NCBI GenBank assembly: GCA_023091665.1
Contig: JALJCQ010000031.1
Coordinates: 558,001 to 622,000 of the forward strand
DNA from: Pythium myriotylum
Lineage: Eukaryota > Oomycota > Peronosporomycetes > Pythiales > Pythiaceae
Reading direction: 5' to 3'
DNA length: 64,000 bases
Shown: positions 1 to 10,628 of the stretch, in pieces
Numbering within the stretch: the first letter of the stretch is position 1
Layout: each line of letters opens with the position of its first letter
Program-made: the position numbers and the translations under genes
The notes under the pieces: generated by a model
Seen by the model: only the letters and a program-made list of their open reading frames with translations
Databases searched by the model: none
What the model was told of the DNA's origin: nothing

Positions 1-763
1 TCAGATCGCTTTTTGCAGGGAAAACACGTCTTGGTGAAGTAAAGTCTTCCCGTGCACCTCCATGTCCCCAAACCCATGGTCGAATCGGTACGGCACGTGC
101 GAGGCACCTCTTGCACACATTCTTCCCACATAACGAGCACGCGTGCGTCGGATGGAAGATCGGAAAGCCACGCAAGCACACGTTGCAGTCCCGTCGGAGA
201 TCGCACAGAGTCCACTTTTGGTAGTGTAATGCGTACATGGACGTGTTTGGCATTGAGATCGTACGGCCAATTTGGTGAAGACCGAAAAATCGCCGCCACA
301 CTTGGCGTCAAAGCCCACCCACGGGCAGTTCACCGGATGGTAGATGCGGCAGCAAATCTCGCCATGGACAGTAAGGCCAGCAGTCAGGTGCGTCGGCAGT
401 GTCCGCGAAGAGACTCTTCTGGACATTATAGTGTTGCTCTCTTGTCTCGCTCCGGAGGAATCGAGCGACGTCTTCATAGCCACCGTGGATCTTCCCATAG
501 ACACACGAGTGACTTCTCGATCGATCCGATTTGTCGGCGAAACTGTAGGCACTGAGTCCACCGAGTTGAGCTTGTACCTTCCACGAAGGCATATTCGTCG
601 GATTATCATTTACTGTCGTAGCGTTGTATGTGTTACACCTAATGGCAGCGCTGTTGCGTGCGTCGCGGACGATAATTCGCAGGCGTTCGAGCCGCTGCCG
701 CGAAAGATGGAAAAAGTGGAAAATGTTGTCGTCGATAGGATTGACCTTGGGGAAGAGATGCAT
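1..763 (-). pseudogene. START-FYVE family pseudogene (leftmost copy, truncated by window edge)
   Basis: The reading frame starts at the ATG at 763 (MHLFPK, compare MRRFSKPFP in intact relatives). It keeps family landmarks: WKVQAQLGGLSAYSF, ARFLRSETREQHYNVQKS and LFADTADA, which ends near 409. The FYVE finger reappears in another frame at about 60-230, with CNVC, CSLCGK and CKRC. Intact genes have about 450 bp between these landmarks; here there are about 190 bp, and much of that reads as a retrotransposon RNase H tail on the opposite strand. The gene therefore carries an internal replacement/deletion plus a frameshift, and its C-terminus lies outside the window. It pairs with the bZIP-like gene at 2290-2604, the same arrangement as the intact downstream units. 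Confidence 0.8.
286..411 (+). mobile_element. RNase H C-terminal fragment inside the START-FYVE pseudogene
   Basis: Plus-strand translation gives VKAH followed by HRMVDAAANLAMDSKASSQV. This matches the C-terminal block of the RNase H fragment at 5135-5977 (NEMADLLANLSMDSRSSSQV) at about 13 of 20 positions. No 3' tail of the element is visible here, so it is a short internal relic. It sits exactly where the pseudogene lacks its START segment. Confidence 0.6.
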
Positions 764-2289
764 TGATGTGCTTGATGTATGTCGAAGTGCGACGATGAGT
801 GACACTACTGGTCCTGTTCCGCGAGAATACTGTCACGCCATCGAGTCCTTCGCAGGAGTACACTCTATACACCGGTCTTATATCGTGGGTTGTGTCCAGA
901 CGATTGGATTCAATTGTCAGAGAATCCTCCATCAACAGCGCTCTGTGTGTGCGAAGATGATGATGGTCGAGAACGTCTCCACGATGCTCCTATGTTGAAG
1001 GTTGTTGGGCGTCTGGCTTCTGTGGAGGAGGAGGGTCGCATTTGGTATGACATTGTGACAAACGCAAGACAGAATCCGCTGAAGCCATCAAATGATCGGG
1101 AGTGCAAATCCTCAGAAACAATTTCAGATTACGTTGTGGTGAATTGGGGTCTCCTGCTGAGGCGACCTCGACCCGGGGCCATTAGTCTATCGGTGGGGAC
1201 AGACGCGTTTCGACAAACACTTTGGGAGCGTCACTCTGTCCCTGTGGCTGTTCACGTTCTACTTGGATCTCAGACTTCCAGATGTTCGAGGAAGGTCAAC
1301 TATTCGAAGCAGAAGGTAATCAATCTGCCGTTGTTAGCGACGAATTCTAGGAGGTGCAGGCTTCCTGGGGTGGTTACGACGCTGATAAATGGTCGCTTGA
1401 AGAGCCGGTTCTTCCTTCTCCTCGACCAACCGCAATCAAAAGTACCACGGATGCTTTTCTCGAGGCGACTAGCTGTGATTTTCACTGGCTTGTGGCATCC
1501 ACTGAAGTACTCACGTAGATCAAATCGTAAACCGCCTGGGAAGATGCATTTCTACGCTGCCAAAATTAAACTGTAACCATTCTGATCTCCTCCAAGGAGC
1601 TACAATTCCTCCAAAGAATTCATGGGGAAGGCGTTGCGCTAGCACCGTTCTCCGTGCTGTAACGACTTGGCTAAGAGGCACGAACTCTCTTCTCCTCGTC
1701 GTATAATCTCCTCCAGCCAAATTGGCTGCCTGGGTATAGTATAACTGTACTATCGTCCACAATGACTAGTGTTAGCTTAAAAGTATACAAAGGAGCTAAA
1801 CACCTCTGTTTTCAAACGATCCGGCTCAGGCAGCGTAAACATTCCCTTATATCACTGACTGGTAATACCCGCAACGGCTTGGGCAGCCACGGAGATCTCT
1901 TTGGATACCTGTCTCGACAGATTCAGTTGACGGAGATGATGTAGGCCAGCATGTCCTCACTTAAACAAGCCTTCTGGGCAGCCGCTCCGCACACCTGCCA
2001 AATATTCTGAATCCGTCGTGTAGATCAGTTGCAAAGTTCTCGCCTGCACCGCTTCGAGGGATGAGCATTCTTGCAACTGGAGGAGTTGAGTCAAGCGTCA
2101 ACGAGAAGATAGCAGCCTTGCAGTCCTGGTCTACCCTAATGTTCGGTGTCTGAAGGAGCCGAGAGTCGCGATTTGTAGCGTTAGGCATACGGGTGTGTCT
2201 GTATTTGAATTCAATCGACGGTCGCGAAAGGCCTCCGAGAAACCGTGGATGTTTCGCCGTCTACTGCATACGATTGAAAAATAAATTTC
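764..2289. other. Intergenic, no supported gene
   Basis: A plus-strand open frame at 890-1576 has no recognisable domain and no compositional bias typical of the neighbouring genes. Nothing else could be supported. Confidence 0.5.
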
Positions 2290-2604
2290 CTATTCCAGCA
2301 ACCGGTACAACTCATCATAATCGACTGCGGCCAGCTGCTCACAACGCATCGTGGCGTTTTCCTTGCTCAGCCGCGCTGCTTCTTGCTTCGCTTCCAAGAT
2401 CAATTGCACAAGTCGAAGTCGACGGACAGTAGCTCGTAGATCTTCCATGCGCTCGCGCTGGCGTTCGACGAAACTCTTTTGGTTCTTTCGATGCTTGATT
2501 CGGCGTTCTTCCGCACTCATTCGCGGGCGTTTGTATCCGGTGGCCCATTGGATGGAGTCGACTGTGATATACTCGAGCGTGTCTTGACAATCAACTGAAA
2601 TCAT
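2290..2604 (-). CDS. Small bZIP-like protein, copy 1
   Basis: 104 aa from the ATG at 2604. The N-terminal block (LEYITVDSIQWATGYKRPRM) is shared by all four copies in this window. Next come a basic segment (KHRKNQKSFVERQRERMEDL) and a short zipper with leucines in heptad spacing (MEDL, VRRL, QLIL, then Ala). Aligned to Pap1/Yap-type bZIPs, His replaces the invariant Asn and Val the invariant Arg of the N-x7-R-x9-L signature, while the first zipper Leu is at the expected distance. It is presumably a nuclear DNA-binding or dimerisation-only regulator. Its C-terminus (VDYDELYRLLE) differs from the other copies. It lies about 1.5 kb upstream of the START-FYVE pseudogene, same strand. The bZIP call is from pattern only. 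Confidence 0.7.
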   Translation of the reverse strand: MISVDCQDTLEYITVDSIQWATGYKRPRMSAEERRIKHRKNQKSFVERQRERMEDLRATVRRLRLVQLILEAKQEAARLSKENATMRCEQLAAVDYDELYRLLE

Positions 2605-2623
2605 GCGAGTGCAATCAAGGGGC

Positions 2624-2644
2624 GATAGAAAATTGCGAAGTGTG
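2624..2644 (-). promoter_or_regulatory. Oomycete-type initiator plus flanking element of bZIP copy 1
   Basis: On the minus strand the sequence reads CACTTCGCAATTTTCTATC, ending 20 bp before the ATG. This resembles the oomycete initiator (TCAYTYY) followed by the flanking promoter element (CAWTTTNYY). Confidence 0.55.
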
Positions 2645-4461
2645 CTAAAATGTCAAAATGGTCTTCAACGAGTGTGGGGACGCCACCGAATAGAGTTCGA
2701 AATATGCTCCGCGAGTACACGCATCATGTATGTGCATCATCGGGTCACTTGTGACATGCAGTGATCTGTTCATGCATCCGGACTATTGAAAAATGGTACC
2801 GATCACTTCCTGAAACGTCTCTCTTGCCAAGGATTCGTCCGCCCAAAGTGCACGTCTTGCGAAAACCTCAAGAGTGGCAAATACTTGAACTGAGCTGAAT
2901 TTCTCTGTTCAGAACAAACATCTGCTGTCAGTTTCCAGCATGAGAGCCTTGAATCAGTAGGTTTATAAGCAGAGCTCAATTGTTGTGTCGACTCAGACGA
3001 AGCTACAGAGGAAATGGAGATTGTGTTACGCTTTTTTTTATCAAAACAATTCGTATGGTTTGTCAGCAATTCGTATCCTGGAACTGAGGAGCTATTACCC
3101 ACCGTCGTTTAGCAAGTCGTGGAGCGGCGCAAGCGGTTAACGGACGGTGTACATTCGGTACTGATATAGTGCAACTAATATCCGAGTGTCCACGAGACTG
3201 GACATAAAGTTACGGTTCAAAGGTGAAGTTGTTCTAGACAATCCTGTTGCGGCTGTCAAGGACGTGTGTGAAAATGGGGCACGAAACTTCTATCAGCCAA
3301 AATTATGACTTTGAATTCCGATTCGCACCTGCTGGTACCTTGGGAATCACGCTCTGAGCAATTCCAAGAGGGACTTTGTCCTACTTGTTTGTGGTATAAT
3401 GTCATCACGAACGAAACGAGGTTTGTGGCTCACTTCGCGTCAAGAACCACCAAGCTTCATTACCACACAAACAAACCGAACATTCATTCACGTCTGTGTC
3501 CTGATTATAGTTTGTCGTCGATTTGTTCGGAGTCTCTGGACAGACAACGTTGATGACAAAACAGCAGAAAAAGCATTAGTCGCCTAAACCGATCCTTGGG
3601 TAATGCAGGCAAACTTGCACAAGTCAGCACCTCGCGTGAACACGAGCATCCACTAATTGTTTCGCCAGCGCCAGGAGCCTCTATACATATTTCCGTTCTA
3701 CATATCGACAATATGCAGATGACGAGGGAATACATGATGGCTTTGTCGACCGACATTTTAGTCCCTTTCCTGAACACAATGATATAACACCCCGTTGTGT
3801 CTGACGATACCATTATCAAACAAAAACGAAGCTATCAAAAGATCCAAAATGCACACCTTGAGATTTCCAGATAATACTGTAAAGTTAACAAGCTTTCGTC
3901 GCTACACCGAGAGGAGTCGTCGGTTGATTATAATGGAAGCTTATCCACGTGTGTAGGTGCTATCTTTGGTTAGGTACCGCAAAGCGGACTGCCCTATGCA
4001 CCGGTGCTGTGAAGTACGAGTCGAATTCCAAATTCTTTTACGGCCAATGGAAGTCTTAGCTACTAGGCGATCTCTAGCCACACGCCCCGCGCAGCACCGT
4101 ACTCTACATATGGACACGATATCCAACGCACTATCCCTGTACCTAGAAGTGTATCCACTCCAACGCTTAATTTCTTCTATGGCGCAATATGCGCCGTCCA
4201 CACCTTCATACGCTTGTTGGGTTCGTCCATGGAGGCCTGTCGGAGTTCGGTCTGTGAGGACGAACTCCGACTCAGGTCGTTGTGAAGCCAGTTCGACAAG
4301 TCGGACTAGCCGCCTTGGGAACTGATGGCGATGATGCGGGTCCCGGCGATCGGCTTTATGCCGAACCTGACCAGTCGTTCAGCCGTCTTGTTGTGGGCCC
4401 ACGTGTTAAGGTTCCAAACTGAGACTTCGACGACGTCAGCAGGTAGAGACCACGGATCGTG
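2645..4461. other. Intergenic, no supported gene
   Basis: Only short open frames (all under 125 aa) without recognisable domains. The minus-strand frame at 3941-4201 might belong to the decayed element just to its right, but this cannot be shown. Confidence 0.45.
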
Positions 4462-4917
4462 CTAGCCCTTGGAGGGTCGATGTTCGCGTGATTGCCTCAG
4501 TAGGAGAGAACTGTGCCCGAGCGTCGTTTCATTCTTGGCAACGTTAGCACTGATGGGAGCTGCCACACATGTGATATGGTGTAGAGTATTTGTTGACAAA
4601 ATAATATCAAGATATCGCCAGAGGATTTCGTGCGCCACGGTAAGGAATGCTCTCGAATGTCCTTCAGCTATGCACCCGATTTGTCTTGCCAACGCAAGCC
4701 TCTCCCAGGATTTAGTCGTACCAAGCCAGTTCTTCGTCTTGTCATACTTGCCCATGGCACATGAAGATCGCGAGTTCCGATTTCCGAGCTGCAGGATGCG
4801 AGGAAGTGAGTGGGCTATGGGGGTGTAGGAAGGCGTCACTGGGCGTGCGTCCCCGTCGAGCGAACAAAGCACGAAGCTGCCGTTACCTCCAACGACCCAA
4901 GGCTTCGAGTGACGCAT
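4462..4917 (-). pseudogene. Unrecognised ORF, possibly a decayed mobile-element fragment
   Basis: A 151-aa frame. The most protein-like part starts at an internal Met (MGKYDKTKNW) and runs through WERLALARQIG and HEILWRYLDII. No family is recognised. It sits next to decayed retroelement sequence and has no clear promoter or 3' gene. It could be a relic of an element or a fortuitous ORF. Confidence 0.25.
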
Positions 4918-5061
4918 GCGCTATGCACATGCAACAGCAGAACGACGCAGCCGCTGCTCAGGTGGTGGCGCGCTCAGGAGAAGACCCAAAAGGGAAGAGA
5001 AGCCGCGGAAGAGGCGCTTGGTGACGACGCAGCTACTGAACCAGTGGTTTCGCGCGCAAGG

Positions 5062-5100
5062 AAGATGATGATGATCATAAAGTCTATTGAGTTCAACTAG
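5062..5100 (-). repeat. Non-LTR retrotransposon 3' tail, minus orientation
   Basis: On the minus strand this reads GAACTCAATAGACTTTATG followed by repeated ATC triplets. The same CTCAATAGACTT-plus-ATC tail follows the RNase H fragment at 7640-7858 and recurs inverted at 8143-8178. Its position just after the RNase H stop at 5135 marks the 3' end of that element. Confidence 0.6.
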
Positions 5101-5134
5101 TGAATCCTAATAGCTCCGCTGGATTTCGACTGTT

Positions 5135-5977
5135 TTAAAGCTCAACGCTACTCGCGGTGGAAGCCGCGAGCCACGGAAGTAGGTCGTTGTACAGCATCAC
5201 CGAGAGATCAGAGTGACCGTCCCGGGTGGTTGGATGAGGGACTTGCGAGCTAGAGCGCGAGTCCATCGAAAGATTGGCGAGTAGATCAGCCATCTCGTTG
5301 TGCGCGCGGACGTGGTGTGTCCAGCAAAGTTGGTCCGCTAGTCGCCGCGCGCGCGAGTAGAGTTTACGCAGGATTTTGTTTCGAGGAGGTCGATGATCCT
5401 GTAGTTGGCGAATGATAAGTGCACTGTCACCAACGACTTCGAGCGGAGCGTCAGTGATGTCGCAGCTCCTAACCCAACAATAAGGCCTTGGTACTCGGCT
5501 TAATTGTTGGTAGTGCTTCGTGGCCGCACTCCACAAAATCTCGGCATCCCCATCGAGTGGGTTGATGCGAACGATGACTGCTCCTGCACCCTCAGGGCCT
5601 CGATTGCCCCAGGATCCGCCGTCAAAGAATAGTAGGTGGTTGCATGCGCTAGTCAGAACTGGCGACCTGGGAGGTGTAGGTCGCTGGAAGAGACCTTGTA
5701 ATTCCCATGCGAGATCCGTATAGTAGGCAGGCGAGTCCGTACTGACGAAGCGCCTGGCGAGGGTTTGAAGAACGCGCAGGCAACTGGCTTCATGGAGCAC
5801 CAGGGCTTGCTCGGGCGTCCACATCTTTCCCTGAGCTGCAAGGAAGAGGTGAGTATGCAAATGGGCTACCTGGGCTTGGTAGGTCGACAGAGGACGGAGC
5901 GAAGAATTTTGGTGATCGAATACTCCATCGATTAAAAAGCCAGAAAGGAGTTCCTGGAGAGGTACGAGGGAGTTCAC
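5135..5977 (-). mobile_element. Decayed retrotransposon fragment with RNase H domain
   Basis: A 280-aa frame covers the C-terminal end of a retrotransposon protein. RNase H landmarks are LLFFDGGSWGN (first Asp), VVGDSALIIRQ (third acidic block) and VRAHNEMADLLAN (terminal His/Asp block). The second acidic block (AEYQGL) is found only after a frame change near 5490-5510, with an in-frame stop just before it, so the copy is dead. The 3' side carries the tail described at 5062-5100, which favours a non-LTR (LINE-like) element with C-terminal RNase H over an LTR element. No reverse transcriptase is preserved upstream. Confidence 0.75.
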
Positions 5978-6660
5978 CCGACTGTGGTCATCACTAAGGA
6001 TTCACCATGGCAGCAATACACAAACTGCCATGATACGTCTGGTTGAGCAGCAAGGACGGAGGAGACCGATTTGACAAAAGGCCGTCGGAACATTCCCGAC
6101 GATGTGAGGAAAAGAGTGCGCTCACCGTTGGAAGTGGAGCCCTCTTGTTCTACAGGAAAAGATGATAGCATGCAGACCTGACAGCAGCGGCTACTGGATT
6201 CCTTAAACGTAGCGATCTCAACTTCAAAATCAAAAGCTAACAATCCTGAAAGTTTTCGAAAGCAGCATGCGATTCCTCTTCGCGAGGTGGATTAGGCCCT
6301 GCCAGAGACTAGCAGGGTCTTGCTGCCTGACACATTCAAAAATCCATGTCGATGTACTGTTCTCGCTTGTGAATCCGCTCACTAAATGTCTATTTCAGAG
6401 CATGTGACAAAGGTCAGAGTGGCCGTCGAGGGAGGTAGGGTGATTGGTGTGCGTGCTGGTTGACGAGTCCATTGTTTCACCTAATTAAAGTATGCAGAAC
6501 CGAGAATGAAATTGTTGGGAATGTTCGGAATCGGTAGCAGTATTCTAGGGCTTGGCAATATTGGACCGATTCCCGTAGGATTTTAGGATTGAAAATCCAT
6601 TTTCATAATCCATATCCATAAAATTTAGGATTGGATCGCTTCCCGTAGAAACCTTCCATT
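5978..6660. other. Spacer, AT-rich towards the right, no supported gene
   Basis: Apart from an 89-aa minus frame (5974-6243) directly upstream of the RNase H fragment, nothing is recognisable. At 6540-6650 short repeated pieces (TAGGATT, CCCGTAG) occur in AT-rich sequence. Confidence 0.4.
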
Positions 6661-7132
6661 TCAACCAATCGAGGAAACGCGTCCCTCCACTTCGAAATCG
6701 CGAACAAACTCTCGGAGGTTCGTGAGCATCATGTACTCCTCTTCGGAGAGCAGCGATGACGACGACGACGTCGCTCTTGTCTTCGCGCTCGCCATGTACA
6801 CGAAAGGGGAGGAGCGCTTCGGGACGCCACGCGCGGTCAATTGTACCTCACGCGCGCAGATCTGCTCCCGGATCCACGGACAGGTACGCCGTGGGAAATC
6901 ACGTTCGCGGCCAGGAATGACCACGCGGGTATCGTCACCACGGGTATACGGTGCGGATACAGTCGAAGAGGACATGGAGGTCATCATCGCTGTACCCTGA
7001 AGCGCCAGGGGGGCGCCCCTTCTTCTTGCCGCTGTTGGCGCGCGCAGCGCCCGTTGCCTTGCCCACGTACTCGCTGGTGACTTGAAGGGGAAACTTCAAC
7101 CATTTCAAATTCGGGACAGTGTTTTGGGACAA
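6661..7132 (-). pseudogene. Broken SANT/Myb-like gene fragment
   Basis: The upstream frame contains KKKGRPPGASGYSDDDLHVL, which resembles the start of SANT/Myb-like DNA-binding regions common in oomycete transposon-related proteins (GRP..., Y-S/T-x-D/E-E-x-x-x-L). It stops after RTVYPW at 6935. The overlapping next frame continues with GDDTRVVIPG and later CPWIREQICAREVQ, and ends at 6661. A single frameshift would join them. Assignment is by resemblance only. Confidence 0.4.
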
Positions 7133-7156
7133 TTTGTTTTGACGGGGTATCTATTT

Positions 7157-7213
7157 TCATCAATAATGAACAGTGATTATGCAATTTTCATAATCACTGT
7201 CCATAATTGATGA
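7157..7213. repeat. 57-bp imperfect inverted repeat (hairpin)
   Basis: Outer arms TCATCAAT / ATTGATGA flank a perfect inner stem ACAGTGATTATG / CATAATCACTGT with a 7-nt loop. It lies in AT-rich spacer and may be the end or core of a small foldback element. Confidence 0.7.
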
Positions 7214-7639
7214 AGTGGGGACCCCCTTTCATTTCAAAAATTATGAACACGGACTGAGGCTGTTTAGACCGCCGATCTGAGTCTAAATCTTGTCTTGAAA
7301 ATGGAATTATGGATAGGACGGATTCCATTTATTGTACATTTTATTCGGCATGGATGGTAGACATTATTTTCGTGAAACCACTCTCAAGCTGTCTCCCCAC
7401 CTTCTTGCGTCATGAGCGTCAATCGTTCGATAACAATTATTGCTCGAGATAGAGGTCACCGCCTGGGCGCAGTTTTTGACGCATTTCCTGTGCTCCTCAA
7501 AAGTCGTGGAACTTTGCAAATTTTACGAAATCGACACTTTGAATGTCAATTTCGGAGGAGTTTGTTGCAAAATTCAAAAATCTTGGAGGCCGGTGACGAC
7601 CACTAGGATTGGCCAATAAGTCTACCCAAATCTATCTGG

Positions 7640-7940
7640 TTGGTTTTCTGCATTCTATTTCACGTGGGTGTCCGCCAGTGGCATCACCACGTGCGAGCCC
7701 ACAATACCATGGCCGACACCTTGGCAAACCATGCGATGGACACAAGCAACACGAGCCACGTCCATCACCCCACGGACAGGCCCTGCCACACGGACCTGCC
7801 CCAGCTCGTCGCCTCCGACTTACAACCTTGGCTTCTAAGCCAAGTTGACCCACGGTAATGAGGAACGCATAGAGCTCCAGCTATTAGAGTACAGTAATTG
7901 CGCTCAATAGACTTCACCTTCATCATCATCAGCAGCATTC
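7640..7940 (+). mobile_element. 5'-truncated non-LTR retrotransposon: RNase H end plus 3' tail
   Basis: The frame ending at 7858 carries the RNase H C-terminal block (HHVRAHNTMADTLANHAMD) and ends with WLLSQVDPR and a stop. It is followed by AGCTATTAG and CTCAATAGACTTC, then repeated TCATCATC, the same order as downstream of the 5135-5977 copy. The shared tail on two independent copies defines the 3' terminus of one element family. Everything 5' of the RNase H tail is missing. Confidence 0.7.
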
Positions 7941-8142
7941 TATTTCAAAGAATCATCGTCATCTCTGACACTGTAAGAGAGCCTTTGGTGTGCGATTAAT
8001 TTGATTCAAGTACTCAACAATAGAGGTTGCAGATCAATTGGAAGATCGCCAGCGGAAATTCAAAACTGAAGCCACAATACGCCGAAACGATTTAATTCAG
8101 GCCATCCTTACGAATTCAAATAAAACTCACGATACGGAATGA

Positions 8143-8178
8143 TGACGATGAGTGTAACTGAAGTCTATTGAGCTCAAC
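8143..8178 (-). repeat. Non-LTR 3' tail, inverted relative to 7903
   Basis: The plus strand reads GATGACGATGAGTG, then GAAGTCTATTGAGCTCAA, the reverse complement of the tail at 7903-7935. The two tails face each other about 230 bp apart, so the pair could also be read as a small element with terminal inverted repeats. Confidence 0.55.
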
Positions 8179-10576
8179 GCGGTATTTAAACGTGGCATTA
8201 TAACAAAAGCTTGTGGGGGCTTGCGTCAAATACCTGTATTGGCTCGACGTGGGGGGATGCGGCCACCACCATTCGTGGTGGCTTCACATAACATACCTGT
8301 CAATTACCTGCCTCCATAGGGGCCCACCATACGTCATTTGCAAAAACGTTATTCAGGTCGGTGTGACCCACAAGATCACCAACAAAATATTGATCGGTGA
8401 GGGCCCGCTTGTTGGACTTGTCGATGTTATCAGCATCGGAGTCGATGAACATGAAGTCTAACGATCGCAATTCATGCACTGATCAATCTTGAAGCCAGGG
8501 TTTCATCGTACGGACCATTTATTCGCTTTGAAACACATTCATTTGTTAGAAGGAACATATTCATTCCAACGAGTCCAATCAATTATAACAAACAAAGCAA
8601 TGCCGATTTCGATTCGCTGCCATGAGATCGGCATTGATGAACGAAGTGAAACAGGGTCGTTAGACCCGGTTGTAGGATTCATGATTAGTGCGATGCAATA
8701 GACCTCACCTTCAAAGTCATGATGAACGAAGTCTGATGACTTCAGCAAGCGAGTATCTTCGACAGAACAAATCCGTCACACGATAACGTTGTGATAACCT
8801 CCATCTCTGGATCATGGGAGAAGTAATTTGAAGGTGTGGGTTGTACTTACAAGACACACAGTGGCTTTTATTAGTCGATCCGCTATTCAGTTACGATTAC
8901 CGTACTAGGCTGGAAATACCTGATGCCCGTAAACCAATGTGACTACATTGAGATCACTCTCACCACTCAGTAGACATGTTCAACCACCCAATCATCGGTA
9001 AAGCCGCCCGACCTTCATTTCCTCCTTGTCAGGCAACGATATCAGCTCAACAGCCGCGTTTTGAATCACTCTCTGCTAGAACTCAAAGCACACGGTGTTG
9101 TTGTGTCCTGCAAGTGCAACACTACTCCGACTTCTTCTAGAGAACTTAATGAAAGCTTTCTCTCAGAGAGCTACAACATCAGACATAGAACAAGAGGCCT
9201 CCAGTGAGCCTCGTGTTTTACCTACCCATGATCCCTGTCACCATCTGCCTTTGAAATTGAAGATTTCTCATCCGTGGTTACCAGTACCGTTCACGTCGTC
9301 ATCTAGCGACAATCAGCGTATTTGACGCCCAGATGAATAGGAAATCTGATAAAACAACCACGACTTCAGCAATGAGTTGGAGACCTGATCGCCTCAACAA
9401 ATGATAGTGTTTGTCGCTCATACACGACGAAACTCGAGTGGGCCATTCGAGTGAATACACCCGTTCATGCGCTGCATGGTTGTACAGACGTGCTGATGTT
9501 AGTTGTTGGAGGTCCTCTCGTACGATTTTACGGCGTGCTTTCCAAAAAATTATCCTTCTTCGAACAATGGAAGGATTAAGTGTTTGCAACACACTAAATG
9601 CGAAGTTGCTCATGAACTGCTGGTCACTGTGGAGTCAAACAGTTGGGATTGAAGGAGATTTGCTCATGAATCCATGAACTTGTCGGACTGTTCCCGTTAA
9701 ATGATGTTGTCTCGTCCGACTTTGAACCCTATCGACCGTCTAGTTTTCTCCAGATGGTCGGCAAAGCCGACGTCCATAAATCAGCTCTGGCGTTATCGAG
9801 GTGTATACCGCCACCTCGTGAGAAGTGGTCGTGTTAAAATTTTCGTGTAACAACCATCAGGTCACTGGACAATCGACATCGAGTCCGTTCAGTTGAGCAC
9901 GACCGTATGGTCGTTTCTGGACTTGTCCATGTCCTTGGCGCTTGGAACCGGATCGGCTGAAGGATTCAGTAGCCGAGTCCCAGCCGACTCAAGAATCATG
10001 TTGATCATTCGGTGAGAACCGGGATAGAGTCCAGAAAGTTCAGTGTTGACAGTCGCATTCGATTCGTAGTCGCGTTCTTTCCGCGCTTTGAAGTGTTCTC
10101 CCAGACGAGACACAACACGACTGAGTCGTCAACAACAATGTTTTGCTTCCTCTCGATCATGGAGAATCTTGTGGTACCCGTCGGACGGTCGCATAGAAGC
10201 CGCACCAGATCCGGCGCGAGGGGAACGAGGGTCCAGAGCACTCCGTGATTTGAGTCGGATGGTCACATAAAAATCGCACCCGAGCCAACGATACACCGGG
10301 ATCGGCCGAGCTGAAAAACAGCTGTCCTGAGTCACAATTGCTGGCGCAGGGACGACCAGTTCGCACGCAAGTATCGGCTGGTGTTGTGCCAGTTCGAGCG
10401 TGATCGAGCTCTCGGTTGCGTTCCCTCTGCATGGCCTTAGAGGCTCCCGGCTACTGGCCACACGCTGAATACTCTCAAACTGAACATGTTCCTCGAAAGC
10501 TGTGAATGTCAACACGAGGTCGCCTGACGATTGTTGATTTTGAGACTCGGTCTATGTCAGCAGTATATTTGGCGTG
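8179..10576. other. Gene-poor spacer with relic and duplicated blocks
   Basis: At 8690-8728 a weaker copy of the tail motif occurs (GCAATAGACCTCACCTTC). At about 9726-9812 the sequence (CCCTATCGAC..., CTCTGGCGTTATCGAG) matches 15868-15955, the block about 890 bp upstream of the plus-strand START-FYVE gene at 16756. Here it lies about 900 bp upstream of the gene at 10629, so this is the shared left part of a duplicated unit. No gene is supported. Confidence 0.5.
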
Positions 10577-10594
10577 CCTCACTCTCAAAATCGC
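10577..10594 (+). promoter_or_regulatory. Initiator-like element of START-FYVE gene at 10629
   Basis: CCTCACTCTCAAAATCGC fits TCAYTYY followed by an A/T-rich flanking element, about 40 bp before the ATG. Confidence 0.55.
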
Positions 10595-10628
10595 TTTCGT
10601 TGACGAAGAAGAGTGTTGAGTGACACAC

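Noticed and set aside
890..1576. 228-aa plus-strand open frame
   Set aside because: No domain, no promoter motif and no paralogue in the other units; probably chance.
7903..8178. Small DNA transposon (MITE) with terminal inverted repeats
   Set aside because: The left terminus directly follows an RNase H stop, as at 5135, so it is better explained as a retrotransposon 3' tail facing a second tail. Not excluded.
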